DNA of 64,000 bases from Aporrectodea caliginosa (lineage: Eukaryota > Annelida > Clitellata > Crassiclitellata > Lumbricidae), in contig JACEVL010000967.1 in the NCBI GenBank assembly GCA_020284085.1, forward strand, positions 79,501-143,500, in the 5' to 3' direction. Every line of letters starts with the position of its first letter. The first letter of the stretch is position 1. The notes under the pieces are model-generated. The model searched no databases. It was not told where the DNA came from and was given only the letters and a program-made list of their open reading frames with translations. The translations under genes and the position numbers were made by a program. Shown one piece after another: positions 34,917 to 46,782 of the stretch.

Positions 34917-35284
34917 CGCCTTCACAATTACTTATTAAATGGGTATAATTATCAGGTTACCTGGTATTAGACTGGTAATGTAATGACGACGCTATAGCAT
35001 TGTTAGTAGCAAGCTATTACAGATCTTCTGGATGTTGACATGATTACAGCTTGGTTTTGGTGTGCCATCGGTTGATACCGTGTGCAATAGAAGTTAGGTA
35101 CTAATTACAATTACCTTTTGCTTTGAATGGGACTTCATTACAAACAGCTATAATGTGGCTATAAAATGGTTATACAGTTTGGCTGGTGATAAAAGACAGA
35201 CGTTGATGTTCAGCAGGCACATACTTAATGGGATACAAAAAAAGTCTGGCTTTAGGTAGTAGTGCAGTACTTGGGCTAGCCCTG

Positions 35285-35550
35285 AGAGTGCTATGAAGGT
35301 ATGAAGTACTAACGACATCATTTCTTAGTGTCTGCATATGAAGGCAGATTGCCAGTCCTCTCCTTATCACCTGAACTTCCCACTGGCAGTTAGGTCAGTG
35401 TACTCGTTATAGCCGAGTTGGCTAGAAGGTGCAAGTAGACGAGATATTTCCAACAAAATTTCTTCCTTGGCGGAGATTTGAACCTGACCTCACAATTGAC
35501 AGTCCAGTAGGCCAACTACTAGACTATCACTTATGGTTATGATAATTGTT
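35285..35550 (-). mobile_element. tRNA-derived SINE, second family
   Basis: The minus strand begins near 35545 with a tRNA-like head (TAGTCTAGTAGTTGG, B box CAGGTTCAAATCTCC). The body shared with 1190-1430 and 54955-55195 follows. Confidence 0.7.
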
Positions 35551-35861
35551 GTACTGACAGAGATATTTTGTATTTTGCAGTCTGGTCAAAGTGGCCATAT
35601 GGCATATAGTATCTACTGCTGAGTATTCATTCAAGTAGCAGGTAGACCTAAAATATCGGGGCACGAGTTCTTACAATAGCAAATAATCTTGTCTGAACCT
35701 CTCATTTATTAACACAAGAAAAACAAATCACAGTGCAGCAGTATTTGAAACAAAGCCTTGTTACAACAATTGCATTAAATTGGAGAAATATAGCCATATA
35801 GTGACATTACAGTTAAGATTTATTTACTTTTTAAGATTATCAACTGACATTAAGTACTGTA

Positions 35862-36150
35862 ATTTTTGTCCTCGACATTTAACATGTAATGAATTAACAA
35901 TTCAACAAATTTACAAATAATTACAGTTTTACAGTAGAGTTAAATCTTTCGGTACAAACAGTGTGATGTGTGATACATTATAAATCAAGAAATAGCCAAA
36001 CATGCATCTGACATAACTAATTTTGTTGTTGTTTACATTTAACATGGAATGAATTAACAATTCAAAAATTTACAAATAATTACAGCTTTACATTAGTTTT
36101 AAATCTTTCGGTACGATCAATGCGATACATTATAAATAAACAAAAAACAA
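35862..36150. repeat. two direct repeats 3' of the THAP transposase gene
   Basis: ATGAATTAACAATTCAA, TTTACAAATAATTACAG and TTAAATCTTTCGGTAC occur in the same order at about 35880-35960 and 36040-36120. They could be subterminal repeats of a P-type element or part of the gene's 3' UTR. A minus-strand AATAAA lies at 35819-35824. Confidence 0.65.
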
Positions 36151-36279
36151 TCATCCTTTGCAAACGATGTTTTTTTAAACAATTCTAAATAAGAGCAAAT
36201 TTTAATAACAAACTTTGAACTTGTGAGAGAATGCTTAACATTATCAGTGAGACCAATTACTGTACCATGCAGTAAAAGA

Positions 36280-39200
36280 TTACTGACCCTTAAAAATTAC
36301 AGTTTTACCCAGTACCGACCGACAGCTTTGACCCTGCACTAAACGTGTCACAGTCTTGCACTGGTGAAAAAGTCTTATCAAGGTATATTCATTGGCAATA
36401 TTTCTCATTAGCATAACTCGATGATTTGATAATGGCTCTTTACCCAGATCATGATTCAAAAGGCCGTCAAAGACAGTACTACCAACAAGAAATGCAAGTA
36501 CACTATTCACAATTGTAGCATTTACGCCACGTCCTCTTAGTGGCTTCTGGTTAGGACCAGTGTTCTGACGTACATGCATTTCAGTAATCTTACATACTGC
36601 GACTACATCGGAAGCTGGGAAAATCAAACCACCGCGGTCCTTGCGCATTAATAAGTTCACATTAGGATAATAGCTGCTTTTATCAGTGTTTAACAAAGCC
36701 AATCTGCACTCAATGCAATTTATTCTCTTCAAAAGGGTTTTGGCAACAAAACCAGCGACATAGGCCACAACATTATCTACAAACCTAGACAGTGACAATT
36801 GGCCAGGAAGCTCTTGCATGCCAGCAGATTGCAATGAATGAGCCTGATCTGAGAAGTCATTGCTCTCATATCGTCTGCGGTATATTATTGTTTCAATGTT
36901 AAGATCTACAGCTAACTCGTGCTTCTTTATACGAGAAGCAATAGCCATCAAGTTGGAATTGTCTTGCGGAATGCAGTTGCCACTTGCAACATCTTTTAAC
37001 TGATGGTGTGTAAGGAGACGCTTCCATGTATTTCTAAGATGTAGGGCTGAAGGGTTGTTGTTGGAACCCCCACGACTGCGAATAACTGCAAAAAAGAGTT
37101 CTAAATGGTCCTGACTTAACTTGTATGTCAGCAAATATTTCAGTGGGTGCAACTCAGCCTTAACATTAGAATCAAACAAATGCATAATGCTTACTGATGA
37201 TGCTATAAAACCAACAGCACCTGTTTTACGAATACTATTGCACAAGGGCTGTCCATCAGCTAACTTCAACCCCTTCAAGTATTGGATGGCTTCCATCAAA
37301 AATGGTCGCCAGTATGTCTCATTATGCTTAGACAGTGGTGACTTATAGCCCTTTCCCAGAGGATTGCGGCTATTCATTACATCAAATAGCCTATCAATTA
37401 TCCTAATGAATTTCACTGTTGCTGTGCAGTTTTTAAAATTAGGGATGCATAAATCCTTCTGGCAAAATTCTAAGCTATCCGCAACAGATGAACTAAGCGT
37501 CTGAGCTGCAAGACGTACTTTCATTTTTTGTTGGCTCCACTGAATGTGGCGGTCACTAAGTCTGTTACCTGCACGGACTCCCTCCTTGCCCTGAAGTTCT
37601 TGTAAATCTTTTATATATTGCCATTTTATTTCACCCTGATCACAGTCAATCAAAACCTTCTTTTCCGCCAGTGTATTGCGCATTAGTTTTAGCATGTGGC
37701 AAGCATCAAGAACTAGGCAAACCTGCTTAGATGGGTCAACAGGATGCAAAAATGTTGGTTTTATATTATTAACATCAAAAGAAGCACCCAACTCACGAGC
37801 CATTGAGAAATTTGCACTACAGCCATCAAATGTAACAGAAACAACCAGCACACCAACAGCAAACAACTTTTCAATACAGAGTTTAAGCAAATTGGCTCTT
37901 TCTTTGCCATGAAGGCCATCGATTAAAAAATAACCAACAGGCACTTTCCATTTTTCTGTCAGAGATACAAGCAAATATACAAGTGCCTCTTTGGCAATTG
38001 GCAGGCCAGCCAAGTCATCTGCAGGCACCCCCATATCCACATAACCAACAAATTTGTCACCCGATCTGTCAAAGTCGAGCTGTTTCCTTATAGCAATTTC
38101 ATCAAACATTAATGCACATGGCATTCTGGTGCTGTTATCATTGTTTTCAAGATGTTGGGCAATTGCACTAAACACTTCATCATGAAACCCAGGGTTACCA
38201 TTAATGCATGAATACCATGATGACAGAGTTCTTGGATGAGGCAAGGAGAAATTAAAAGTTTCACGAACATAGTTATATGCACGTGCTGAATAGAATTGCA
38301 GCGTAAGTGCAAATGCTTTAAGCTCATCTGGAAATCTAACGCCTTTTCTCCTACCCTTTAGCATTCGACTGATTAGCTGTAAGGTTGGCAGTGAAAATGA
38401 TGATTGGAGGTTATCAGCAGCTTGCTGTGAAATCAAGTTTTTCTGGTGCAAGTTGCATATTAGCTGTTGCAGGGACTTGACTTTCAATTGCAGTCGCCGA
38501 TTTTTTTGCCTAAGTATTTTAACCTTGTGCTTATATTGGGCAAGTGCAGTCTCCATTATGCTTAACTTCTGTTTAAGCGCTTTGGGACTTGGCAAAGAGT
38601 AGTTGTGTCCATCACATACCCTCAACTTAGATGGCTGAACTGTCATGTTACTGGTTCCTTCTGACGAGGCAGACACAGTATTAGTTCCATCAGCTGAACT
38701 ACCATTTCTAAGGCGTTTGCGAGAAGGCTCGAGTACTGGTGCATAGGAATGTTCAACCGACAATAAAGTGGGATGATTGGACGCCGTTGGCACTGTCAGA
38801 TCACGACCATTCCTTTCTGCAGGAGGCTTTCGGTGTCGAAGAGGATTCACCAGATGACCAGGCAGATCAAAAATTGTCGGTACAGCTCCTGAAGCCAAAC
38901 ATAAAATATTTTTTAGTTCAGAAGTGGATTGTACGTATTAGGCTTACAATACCTTGTCAGAAATGTGAACTCAGACTGCATCAATTACGAATTTACCATA
39001 AATGACCAGGTTAATAAATCAATCACCAGGTTTGCACTTCAGTTAAGAAATTTTGCCTTGCTATGAGACTGCTGCAATCCCATTTTAGTTTTAATTTGCA
39101 AGTGTATGTTATCAAGTCTGTAAATTCAGTTCAACGATTACATGCCTACATCATTTAATTCATTTATTATATGATATAAGCTGTTACAAGCTAAATACAG

Positions 39201-40445
39201 TCAATGCAGTTCTAAGATTACATGCCAGCACCATTTAATTCATAATTCCATATATCATGTAAGCTGTTACAAGCAAAATACAGTCAAAATGCAGCTCTAA
39301 GATTACATGCCTGCATCACTTACTTGATAATTCATTATATCAGGCAGTCTGATATCAGGCAGTCTGTTACAAGCAAAATAGTCAGTGCCATTCTAAGATT
39401 ACATACTTCCATCACTTAATTATATCATGTAAGCAACGAAATTTCGATGTATCGCTGTTTTTTAATTTTGAACAAACAAACAAACTATTCTACAAATTCA
39501 CCTGCTTTAAGTTGAACTCTAAGTCCAGTGCGATCAAAACAATCGGGTGTGAAATGGTTTGAACAGACACGTGAGTGTATGGTCGCTTTAAATGCATTCC
39601 TATGCATAGCATGTTCCCATTTTCTTGCAAGATCTGGTTTCGACCATGGGAAGCTGTCACATAAAAACAAAAGATCTTCAGTTTCAGTTGATAAATGACA
39701 TACAACATTCAACAACAATTACTATAAATTATCAAATCGAAATGGTTATCCAGCTCAAGTTTTTATACTCGGTGTAGGCCAAGATCCATAGGTAGTTGCT
39801 TACGATATTAAAGCAGAGAATATTGAAAGTGGTCATGGAAAACCGCATTTTGCTGCTGTACTTGAAACAAACACTGTAGATCTGCTCGACGACGTAAATA
39901 TTGTGTTTCACTTACTAGTTGAAAATCAGATAGTGTTTGTTACTCATCGAGTACTAATTTGAGGGACATGCGTGCACTTGGGCGGTTGTAGCACCCTACC
40001 TAGGCCTATAGCGGTATGGCGACAGCAAGTAGTCTCCTCAAAATAGCAAGAACCACATATACTGTATTTTAGAGCCCAGTGGCAGCGCCAAGGGGCTAAG
40101 CCCCACCTAACTGCGGCTCAGCCCCCCCCCCCAGTATGAAATCACTGCAAATCACAGGGAGGAGGGGACAAAAGGGAAGGAATTGGGGTTTGCCGAGCCA
40201 AGAACCGTTTATAGTTCAAAATTAAAAAACAGCGATACGTCGAAATTCTAGACTTATTTACACATCGCAAATGTAGACATATTCTGAAACATGGCACTAT
40301 ATCACTTACGCGTGAAATGTTATTCCTTGCTGCTTGGAGCGTTCGCCCGAAAATTGTTTACATCCGTAAGCAACGCAATTTTTTCCGCCGTATCTTTTTT
40401 TCTCACTTTTTCCTCCAACAAACTTTCTTCGTATCTATCTGCCAT
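36280..40445 (-). CDS. THAP-domain P-element-type transposase (THAP9-like), 3 exons
   Basis: Exons on minus: about 40445-40310, 39653-39502 and 38888-36280. All introns are GT-AG and the joins are in frame. Exons 1-2 give a complete THAP zinc finger: C-V-A-Y-G-C, F-P-W-S-K-P, K-W, V-C-S-N-H-F. The exon 2/3 join creates A-V-P-T-I-F. Exon 3 encodes about 868 residues. A coiled coil (K-Q-K-L-S-I-M-E ... L-Q-L-K-V-K-S-L) comes first. An RNase-H-like transposase follows with candidate catalytic D in L-M-F-D-E, D in V-T-F-D-G and E in D-H-L-E-L-F-F, the last leading into the P-family S-R-G-G-S-N-N-N-P. Total is near 960 residues (human THAP9 is about 900). Odd point: the best ATG (40445-40443) is one base out of frame with the THAP cysteines, next to a run of seven A (40395-40401). 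No flanking terminal inverted repeats were recognised. Confidence 0.9.
39100..39440. repeat. tandem repeats in THAP gene intron 2
   Basis: Four diverged units of about 80-100 bases, each with GTTACAAGC(A)AAATA, GTCA-TGCA, TCTAAGATTACATGCC and CATCATTTAATT. The third unit carries a short internal duplication, CAGGCAGTCTGATAT. Confidence 0.85.
39502..39653 (-). CDS. THAP transposase exon 2
   Basis: After acceptor TGTGACAG, 152 bases encode F-P-W-S-K-P-D-L-A-R-K-W through L-K-A, including the C-x2-H half of the zinc site. Donor GTGAAT. The first base completes an alanine codon with exon 1. The last base completes a glycine codon with exon 3. Confidence 0.92.
40310..40445 (-). CDS. THAP transposase exon 1 (start uncertain)
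   Basis: Not visible as a long ORF. The minus strand reads K-N-C-V-A-Y-G-C-K-Q-F then G-I-T-F-H before donor GTAAGT. In this frame the upstream sequence is open back to a TAG at 40437-40435 but contains no ATG. ATG at 40445 with a good context (GAAATGG) is in another frame that would need one extra base before the cysteines. Confidence 0.8.
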
Positions 40446-41400
40446 TTCTGTCCTCTAAACGGTAAACGCTGCTAAATGTACGATTCACCGTAGACTAGGC
40501 TTTTCAAATACGGCGCTCCTCATGCAAGCATTCGTAAAATCTTCTGGCAACATGGCCGCCAGCCAAAACAGTAGCGAGGCTTCAGCAAAAACCACGTGAT
40601 CCCGCTGGCCTGGTATTTTCCACAAATATTTCTACGCCAAACGTCAATAGGGTTCCTAGATTGAACTTCAGGATTTTACTCCCCCTGTAGAACAGGACTA
40701 GGATTTTTTACCAGCTATATTATTACATATTTGTCTGTGGATTTATGCAAAAAGTGGATATACACAGATTTTAGTTAAGGGTTTCAGACATATGATCTAA
40801 TTCGACCACTCTATGTTGTACGCAAAGATTTTAACATCTTTTAAAATCTTTGGTTGTTGCACTGAATAGATTGTTGTTTGTTACAGCGCTGTCTGCGTTC
40901 GAAAATCTTGTGTCTTCGAACTTTCAGTAATTCTCAACTTGTTTCAAATTAACGGATATATTAATTGTGAAAGCCTGGCGAATAATCAATAATTTCTTAA
41001 TAAATCTCGACTGTAAAATTGTTAACTAACAAAAGCATTGAATATGAAGGATAGTAAGTAGATCGAGTTCGACCTCCTTTCTTTTACCCAAATTTTAAAA
41101 GTTAAACAACTTAAAAGTAGTTGTATGAATCGTGAATGGACCTATCTTTAGTTATATTTAATTGTGCATATGATGTCTTCGTGTATATAATCTGCTCCTC
41201 AGTCTATTTCAACTATGTAGATCTAGCCTATGCCTAATCGTTGTAAAGGCTACAGCATATTGCGTGTGCGTTTGTGAGATGCAAAGAAAGTTATATACTT
41301 TCTTAGACTTTCGACTGTCGATATCTTCATTGGGTGGCTGATTTTAGTAACCAGGTAACTATTTAACAATTACCGTGTGTCTGGCAGTGTTTTTCGGTCT
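40446..41400. other. intergenic; start of shared ZNF-locus block
   Basis: 40865-41230 is homologous to 57975-58335 in copy B (GTCTTCGAAC...TTTCAGT, AAATTAACGGATA, TATAATCTGCTCC). No coding frame found. The 40446-40620 segment is CpG-containing and could hold the divergent upstream region of the THAP gene. Confidence 0.5.
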
Positions 41401-41511
41401 ATAATTAAGTTTAAAACTCACTCAATATTCAATAAGGAACAAAAAGTCGAATCTGAACATACTAGCGGCTGGGGAAGAACTGGGTTACAAGATAGTGTAA
41501 GCCTTGCAAGT

Positions 41512-41890
41512 CCAGCATACAATTTAAAATCCTCTCTCTGATCTTCAAGGCTCAGAGGGGTCTTGCCCCTCAATGTCTGGTTGGTGTAAATCTTCGGCCT
41601 CACTCCGCTTCCTCCCACCGTCCACTTCGTTCCTGCAATAGACTTGACCTCTTGGTTCCCCGTAGTAGAACTGCTATGGCTCAGGCTCGTTCCTTTGCTT
41701 CAATTGGTCCCTCTCTTTGGAATGCTCTTTCTCCTTCTGTTCGCTCTAAAATTCTCTCTGGCAGTCTCTCTTCTTCCTTCGCTTTTCTCAAAACCTGTTT
41801 ATTTTCGCGGGGCTTAGCACACTGGGAGCGCTTCTGAACGGTTCACCCTACGAGAGGCGCTTTACAAATACTTAAATACGATACGATAAT
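41512..41890 (+). mobile_element. LINE 3' end with ATACG tail
   Basis: Reads V-P-R-S-R-T-A-M-A-Q-A-R-S-F-A ... L-W-N-A-L-S-P, a CR1/L2-like C-terminus. A short 3' UTR (GAGGCGCTTTACAAATAC) and an ATACGATACGATA tail follow. It interrupts sequence that is continuous in copy B (near 58835), so it entered copy A after the duplication. Confidence 0.88.
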
Positions 41891-41907
41891 ATGTACTCAA
41901 AGTTACC

Positions 41908-42093
41908 GGTTATCCCGTAGTTTAGGTTGCTAAATTATTCTAATGTCTTCAATGCCGTACTTGACGTTGGTAAGTAAGCAGTCTACCTATGTCCATCATA
42001 ACTATAATCGATCGCGCGTCCATTTCATCGAGAATTTTTTTTTATCAATGCAGCTTCCATTTAACGATAAAAATGATCCAACTTCTATTCCTT
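41908..42093 (+). mobile_element. partial copy of the 9006-9496 element
   Basis: GGTTATCCCGTAGTTTAGG and the next 150 bases closely match 9006-9190. The right end is missing. Copy B reads straight through here (AAAGTTACCTTTACCC near 58850). Confidence 0.9.
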
Positions 42094-42585
42094 TACCCAA
42101 AAGTTTGTCTGCTAATTACTATTGTGTTTACGTTAGAGCAGGTAAAAGCATTGACTGGCACATCAGGAGGTGAATCTTCTTGTTATTTAACACACAAGTT
42201 TGTCAAATAAAATCAATTTTTACCAACTCATTGCATAATGATGTCCAAAAGTAGTAATCTGGAAAAATTTATTTATTGCTTTTACATTAGAAAGCATTAA
42301 GGAGAGATCTTCAAAAGAATTGTAGAACTGATACTGTAGATTACCTGCAGATTTGGTGTTTGTGCCACATGAGATTATGTGCATATGAACTAAATTTTCA
42401 CCAGAGAACTCATCCTTGAGAAAAACTGTACCAATGCCAGTTGTTTCTGAAGTCATTTGCACAATCTATTGCAACAAAGAAATCTTGCGAAGAAAACCAT
42501 TAAAATTCGAGTTATGCCAGAAAATATTTGCAGACTGGTCAGCTGAATACTCACAATAGAATTTGCATGAGGTTCTGGTCTGAAT

Positions 42586-43715
42586 CGTAATTTCAGAACC
42601 CAACCTGGAGAAAACCCATCCATATGCCAATTGTGTCATAAAACATTTACACAGTCTTGTCAGCTGAAGACTCGTATTAGAATGCATACTGGAGAAAAGC
42701 CATACACATGCAAATTATGTCAGAAAACATTTTCACGAGGTTCTAGTCTGAATCTCCATTTCAGAACCCACACTGGAGAAAAGGCATACATATGCCAATT
42801 ATGTAAGAAAACATTTGCATGGGGTTCTGATCTGAATTGTCATTTCAGAACCCACACTGGAGAAAAGCCATACATATGCCAATTATGTAAGAAAACATTT
42901 AGACAGTCTTGTGGGCTGAGGAGTCATATTAGAAATCATACTGGAGAAAAGCCATACACATGCAAATTATGTCAGAAAACATTTTCACGAGGTTCTAGTC
43001 TGAATCTCCATATCAGAACCCACACTGGAGAAAAGCCATACATATGCCAATTATGTCAAAAAACATTTCCACTAGGTTCTAGTCTGATTCGTCATTTCAG
43101 AACCCACACCGGAGAAAAGCCATATATATATGCCAATTGTGTCAGAAAACATTTCCACTAGGTTCTAGTCTGATTCGTCATTTCAGAACCCACACCGGAG
43201 AAAAGCCATATATATGCCAATTATGTCAGAAAACATTTGCACGAAGTTCTGATCTGAATAGTCATTTCAGAACCCACACTGGAGAAAAGCCATACATATG
43301 CCAATTATGTAAGAAAACATTTGCATGGGGTTCTGATCTGAATTGTCATTTCAGAACCCACACTGGAGAAAAGCCATACATATGCCAATTATGTGAGAAA
43401 ACATTTACACAGTCTTGCCACCTGAAGACCCATATTAGAAATCATACTGGAGAAAAGCCATACACATGCAAATTATGTCAAAAGACATTTCCACTAGGTT
43501 CTAATCTGAATCGCCATTTCAGAACCCACACTGGAGAAAAGCCATACATATGCCGATTATGTCAGAAAACATTTACACAGTCTTATAATCTAAAGATTCA
43601 TATTAGAATTCATACTGGAGAAAAGCCATACATATGCCAATTATGTCAGAAAACATTTGCACAATGTTCTAGTCTGAATCTCCATTTCAGAACCCACACT
43701 GGAAACAAGCCATAG
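42586..43715 (+). CDS. C2H2 zinc-finger array A, 13 fingers, frameshifted
   Basis: Thirteen fingers in the C-x2-C-x12-H-x3-H format with T-G-E-K-P-Y linkers and near-identical 84-bp repeats; in a working gene this would be a nuclear DNA-binding protein. The frame breaks once, near 43127-43136: one extra TA in a TATATATA run turns six fingers (frame 42631-43161) into a shift before the next seven (43137-43715). Finger 1 lacks its first histidine (R instead). Upstream, more decayed fingers are visible, with a TGA in the finger ending near 42570 where other units have CGA. The array ends T-G-N-K-P-stop, and degraded fingers continue to about 43960. No KRAB, BTB or other N-terminal domain and no convincing initiator ATG were found. 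Pseudogene or recently broken gene. Confidence 0.85.
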
Positions 43716-44003
43716 GTATGCCAATTCTGTCATAAAACATTTAGACACTGGTCAACTGAAGACTAGCAATAGAAAGCATACTGGACAAAATCCTATAAGT
43801 GCCAATTATGTTAGGAACATTGGACTTGCTGCTGGTCTGAATAAACACATTGCAAGCTAAGGTAGAGAAAACCATTCATCTGTGGTATATGTTGTAAAAC
43901 GTTCACACAGGATGTTATGCTCAAGAATCATGTTAGTACACATACATGTGCAAGGTCGTACTTTTGTGATATTTGTCAGATAACATTGCCAGTTATAACT
44001 CCG

Positions 44004-44178
44004 CAGGGCTTTTTTTAGCGTGCAGTTCTACACAAAATGTGCAGTTGGAAATCAATTTGTGCAACTGTAAAAGCAATTTTGTGCAGTGAAAAATTGAAGA
44101 AAAGTGTCGTTACTACCCCCCGGTCGTCACTTTTTTTAAGAGGTTATGCAGTTCTAAAATTCCTTAAAAAAAGCCCTG
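44004..44178. mobile_element. 175-bp hAT-like element
   Basis: Ends CAGGGCTTTTTTTAG and CTTAAAAAAAGCCCTG. A perfect 8-bp target duplication TAACTCCG lies at 43996-44003 and 44179-44186. Absent from copy B. Confidence 0.92.
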
Positions 44179-44189
44179 TAACTCCGTTT

Positions 44190-46240
44190 AACCTATGGTG
44201 ATATCTTTTAGGTGAGAGCCTTCAAAAGATTTCCGCCTTGCAATGGCATGCTTGCTTGTTGAGCTCATTTTGTGTAGGGCCTATGCTTAAAAGCGCTGAA
44301 ACATGGATTGAGCGAATACGTATTTTGGAACCTAGAACACTCCATGTAACAACATTGGCAAGTTAATTGTTTTGTTCAGGTGCAAATCATTTAAACGGAA
44401 TTTTCCTTCTGAAAAGTTTATATTTTTATGTATAAAAAGAAGCAGTTAAACTTTACTTTATAATTTGTTTAGTTGAATTTTAGTTATATTAAACAGTAAT
44501 ATGACAATTTGTCATGTATTAGACGACACTTGTTTGTCTACTTTCTGTTTGTTTGCAATATATATAAAATATTAAACGTCATATTTGTTGCGCCTAATAA
44601 TGTGTAATAGACTTGTTTGTGCATATTGGTGCCTTCGATGTTCTATCATGGTTTATAGGCCTAGTAGGTTTTGTTTTCCCACCTGAGCATTAGAATTTGT
44701 ACTTCTGCGCTACCCCGAACACCACCATTTTCAGCGCTTCCCATTGTAGCGCCATTCTGTCTCCACGACTTGACTTCCTCCAGATTTTAACCTGGCACCG
44801 TATCTGACCAAACATCCGGCCTGGATAATACTAATAGCGAACTTGATTTCATAGCGCTGGTGATTTATACGGTCTTCTGACGCGGCTACAATCAATCAAT
44901 CATGGCAGACATGGTGCTTTGGACAAAAGCCACTGGGTTACCAAAGAAAAAAGAAATTACAAAACATAGTCCAAAATTATTTTTTTAAACTACCGGGTAG
45001 GCCTATAGTGTAAGAATCTATGCATTATGGTTTGTGTTATTGAATTACTTTCCAAAAACCAGGTGTTTTGTCTGTGATCATGCATGGACTTTTTAGGGGG
45101 TGGTTTTACAGGTTCAACCCCCCCCAAATAAATGCATTATGTTATTAAAAACTAAATAATATTATGTAAAAATATGACCATTTCCAATGGAAAACCCCGA
45201 AAACTAAAAGTTAAAACCCCACTGAAATTTTTTCCTGGCTACGCCCCTATGATTATGTAATTTCTTTGTTATGTCGCATAGATAAATTTAAAGAAGAAAC
45301 TAAGATATCTTATAAATCGTCAGTTGTTTCATATTAACAACATTAAAATTTAATTTCTAAAGACCTTTCGAAATCTGCAAAATTTTTGACCCCACCCCCA
45401 CCCCAGTTAGTTTTTGACAACTAAATCACTGTATAAAATTGCAGCACTTCATTGGATTCTGATTTGAATGTGTATTTCATTACTTTGCCACCGCTCGACA
45501 TAACTCAGAATCACCCAGATCAAGCAAAATTTGGCCTAGCTATTGCCAATTATCTCTTAATTTTGACATTTGACCTTGAAATGACTTTGGATTATGCTAT
45601 CCTTCTAGTTCTATGTCTCCTCTGATGCAGCCCTTATTGGTCCGATCAAATAGGTAAAAGAATCACCCAAATAGAATAATATTTAGCTGAGTTATGGCCT
45701 TTTCCCTTGAGTTTGACCTTTCAACCTTGATTGTTGGTGTTTTACAAAAGAATGCTTATTAATTTCAGAGGGCTCCTACTTTGACATTAATTAGTAAACC
45801 CTAATGGATCTTCATGCCAAATTTGATGCTTTTATCCGCCAGGTAACGCTAATTTCACTAAGCCACCTCACTAACAATATTTAGTTAAAGAAAAATTAAT
45901 GCATTACATGGACGTTTCCCACAGAATTTATATTGTAAACTTTCCTCGCCGGTAGAGGGAAGAAGACAAAAAGCAAAAGCAAAAATATTTTGGACACTAC
46001 TTACTCTAACATACTGACAACTTTCCATCACTATTAGAAAACGTTTACTGAAAATCATTTTTTTCTAGACTTTCACTCCACCCTAATGCCCATATAGGAC
46101 CCATGTTCCCATAATGGGATCGGTATATGGGTCTCATTGAATGACATGAAAATGCTGGCAGGGATTGAACCAGGTCTATTAGTTCTTTCTGTTCGTTAGT
46201 GTCAATCGCACCTAAACATAAGATTTATCTGTTTCATTTC
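44190..46240. other. ZNF locus A downstream region
   Basis: 44190-44890 aligns with 61625-62370 in copy B and includes the probable 3' UTR. 44891-46160 has no equivalent in B and no recognised gene. 46085-46165 resembles 3845-3935 (CCCATAT...GGACCCAT palindromic string, TGCTGGCAGGG), probably an unclassified short repeat. Confidence 0.5.
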
Positions 46241-46242
46241 AG

Positions 46243-46545
46243 CTTACTTAATCGTAATCGTAAGCTCGAAATTTCTACAGCGCCCAAGAAAGCGAAGTCG
46301 CAGGAACCAGCATAAACACAGGACAGAACAAAACAGAATCGATAGCCAGATCCAAAGGGTCAGGCAGGCAGACAGTTAGACGGCTAAACGTGGCCACGTG
46401 GGTGGTGTTTAGAGTTGAGGCCGCGAGGGGTGAATAGAAGAGGAGGAGCCGGGATAGGATTTGTGAAAAAGCAGGTTTGTCAGTTTTGTGTGAATTTAAG
46501 ACCTGCGGAGAGAAAACAAGAACTGAGGTTTTGGTGAGTACTTAT
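46243..46545 (-). mobile_element. insertion specific to copy A, probable retroelement 3' fragment
   Basis: Begins TTACTTAATCGTAATCGTAA, a tail-like repeat, then TCTACAGCGCCC. Copy B lacks this segment between TTTATCTGTTT and CTTACCCAACATAGC. Family not determined. Confidence 0.5.
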
Positions 46546-46782
46546 AACTTTATAAGCCTACCCAACTTAGCATGACTTATGGTTTGACCTATTGAAGTTC
46601 AACTGTGTTTCGCCAGCAGATTAGGCTGCGATTTTGAATGCTGTTCACATGAAGCGCTCGGTAGATATGAAGAGGCTGCCATCGTTATATCCCAAATAAC
46701 GCTCCGCCCGGGTCCCCTCCAGATCCCCAGATCCCCAGCAGATCTGCAGATGATGAGATGTCCATTAGAGCCCTCTGCGGAA

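Noticed and set aside
39900..40260. CAGTGGC-type transposon end near 40078
   Set aside because: A start resembling CAGTGGCAGCGCC is present, but no matching inverse end was found nearby.
36280..40445. Intact P-element with terminal inverted repeats
   Set aside because: I looked within about 1 kb of each gene end for inverted partners and 8-bp duplications and could not find a convincing pair; only direct repeats were seen.
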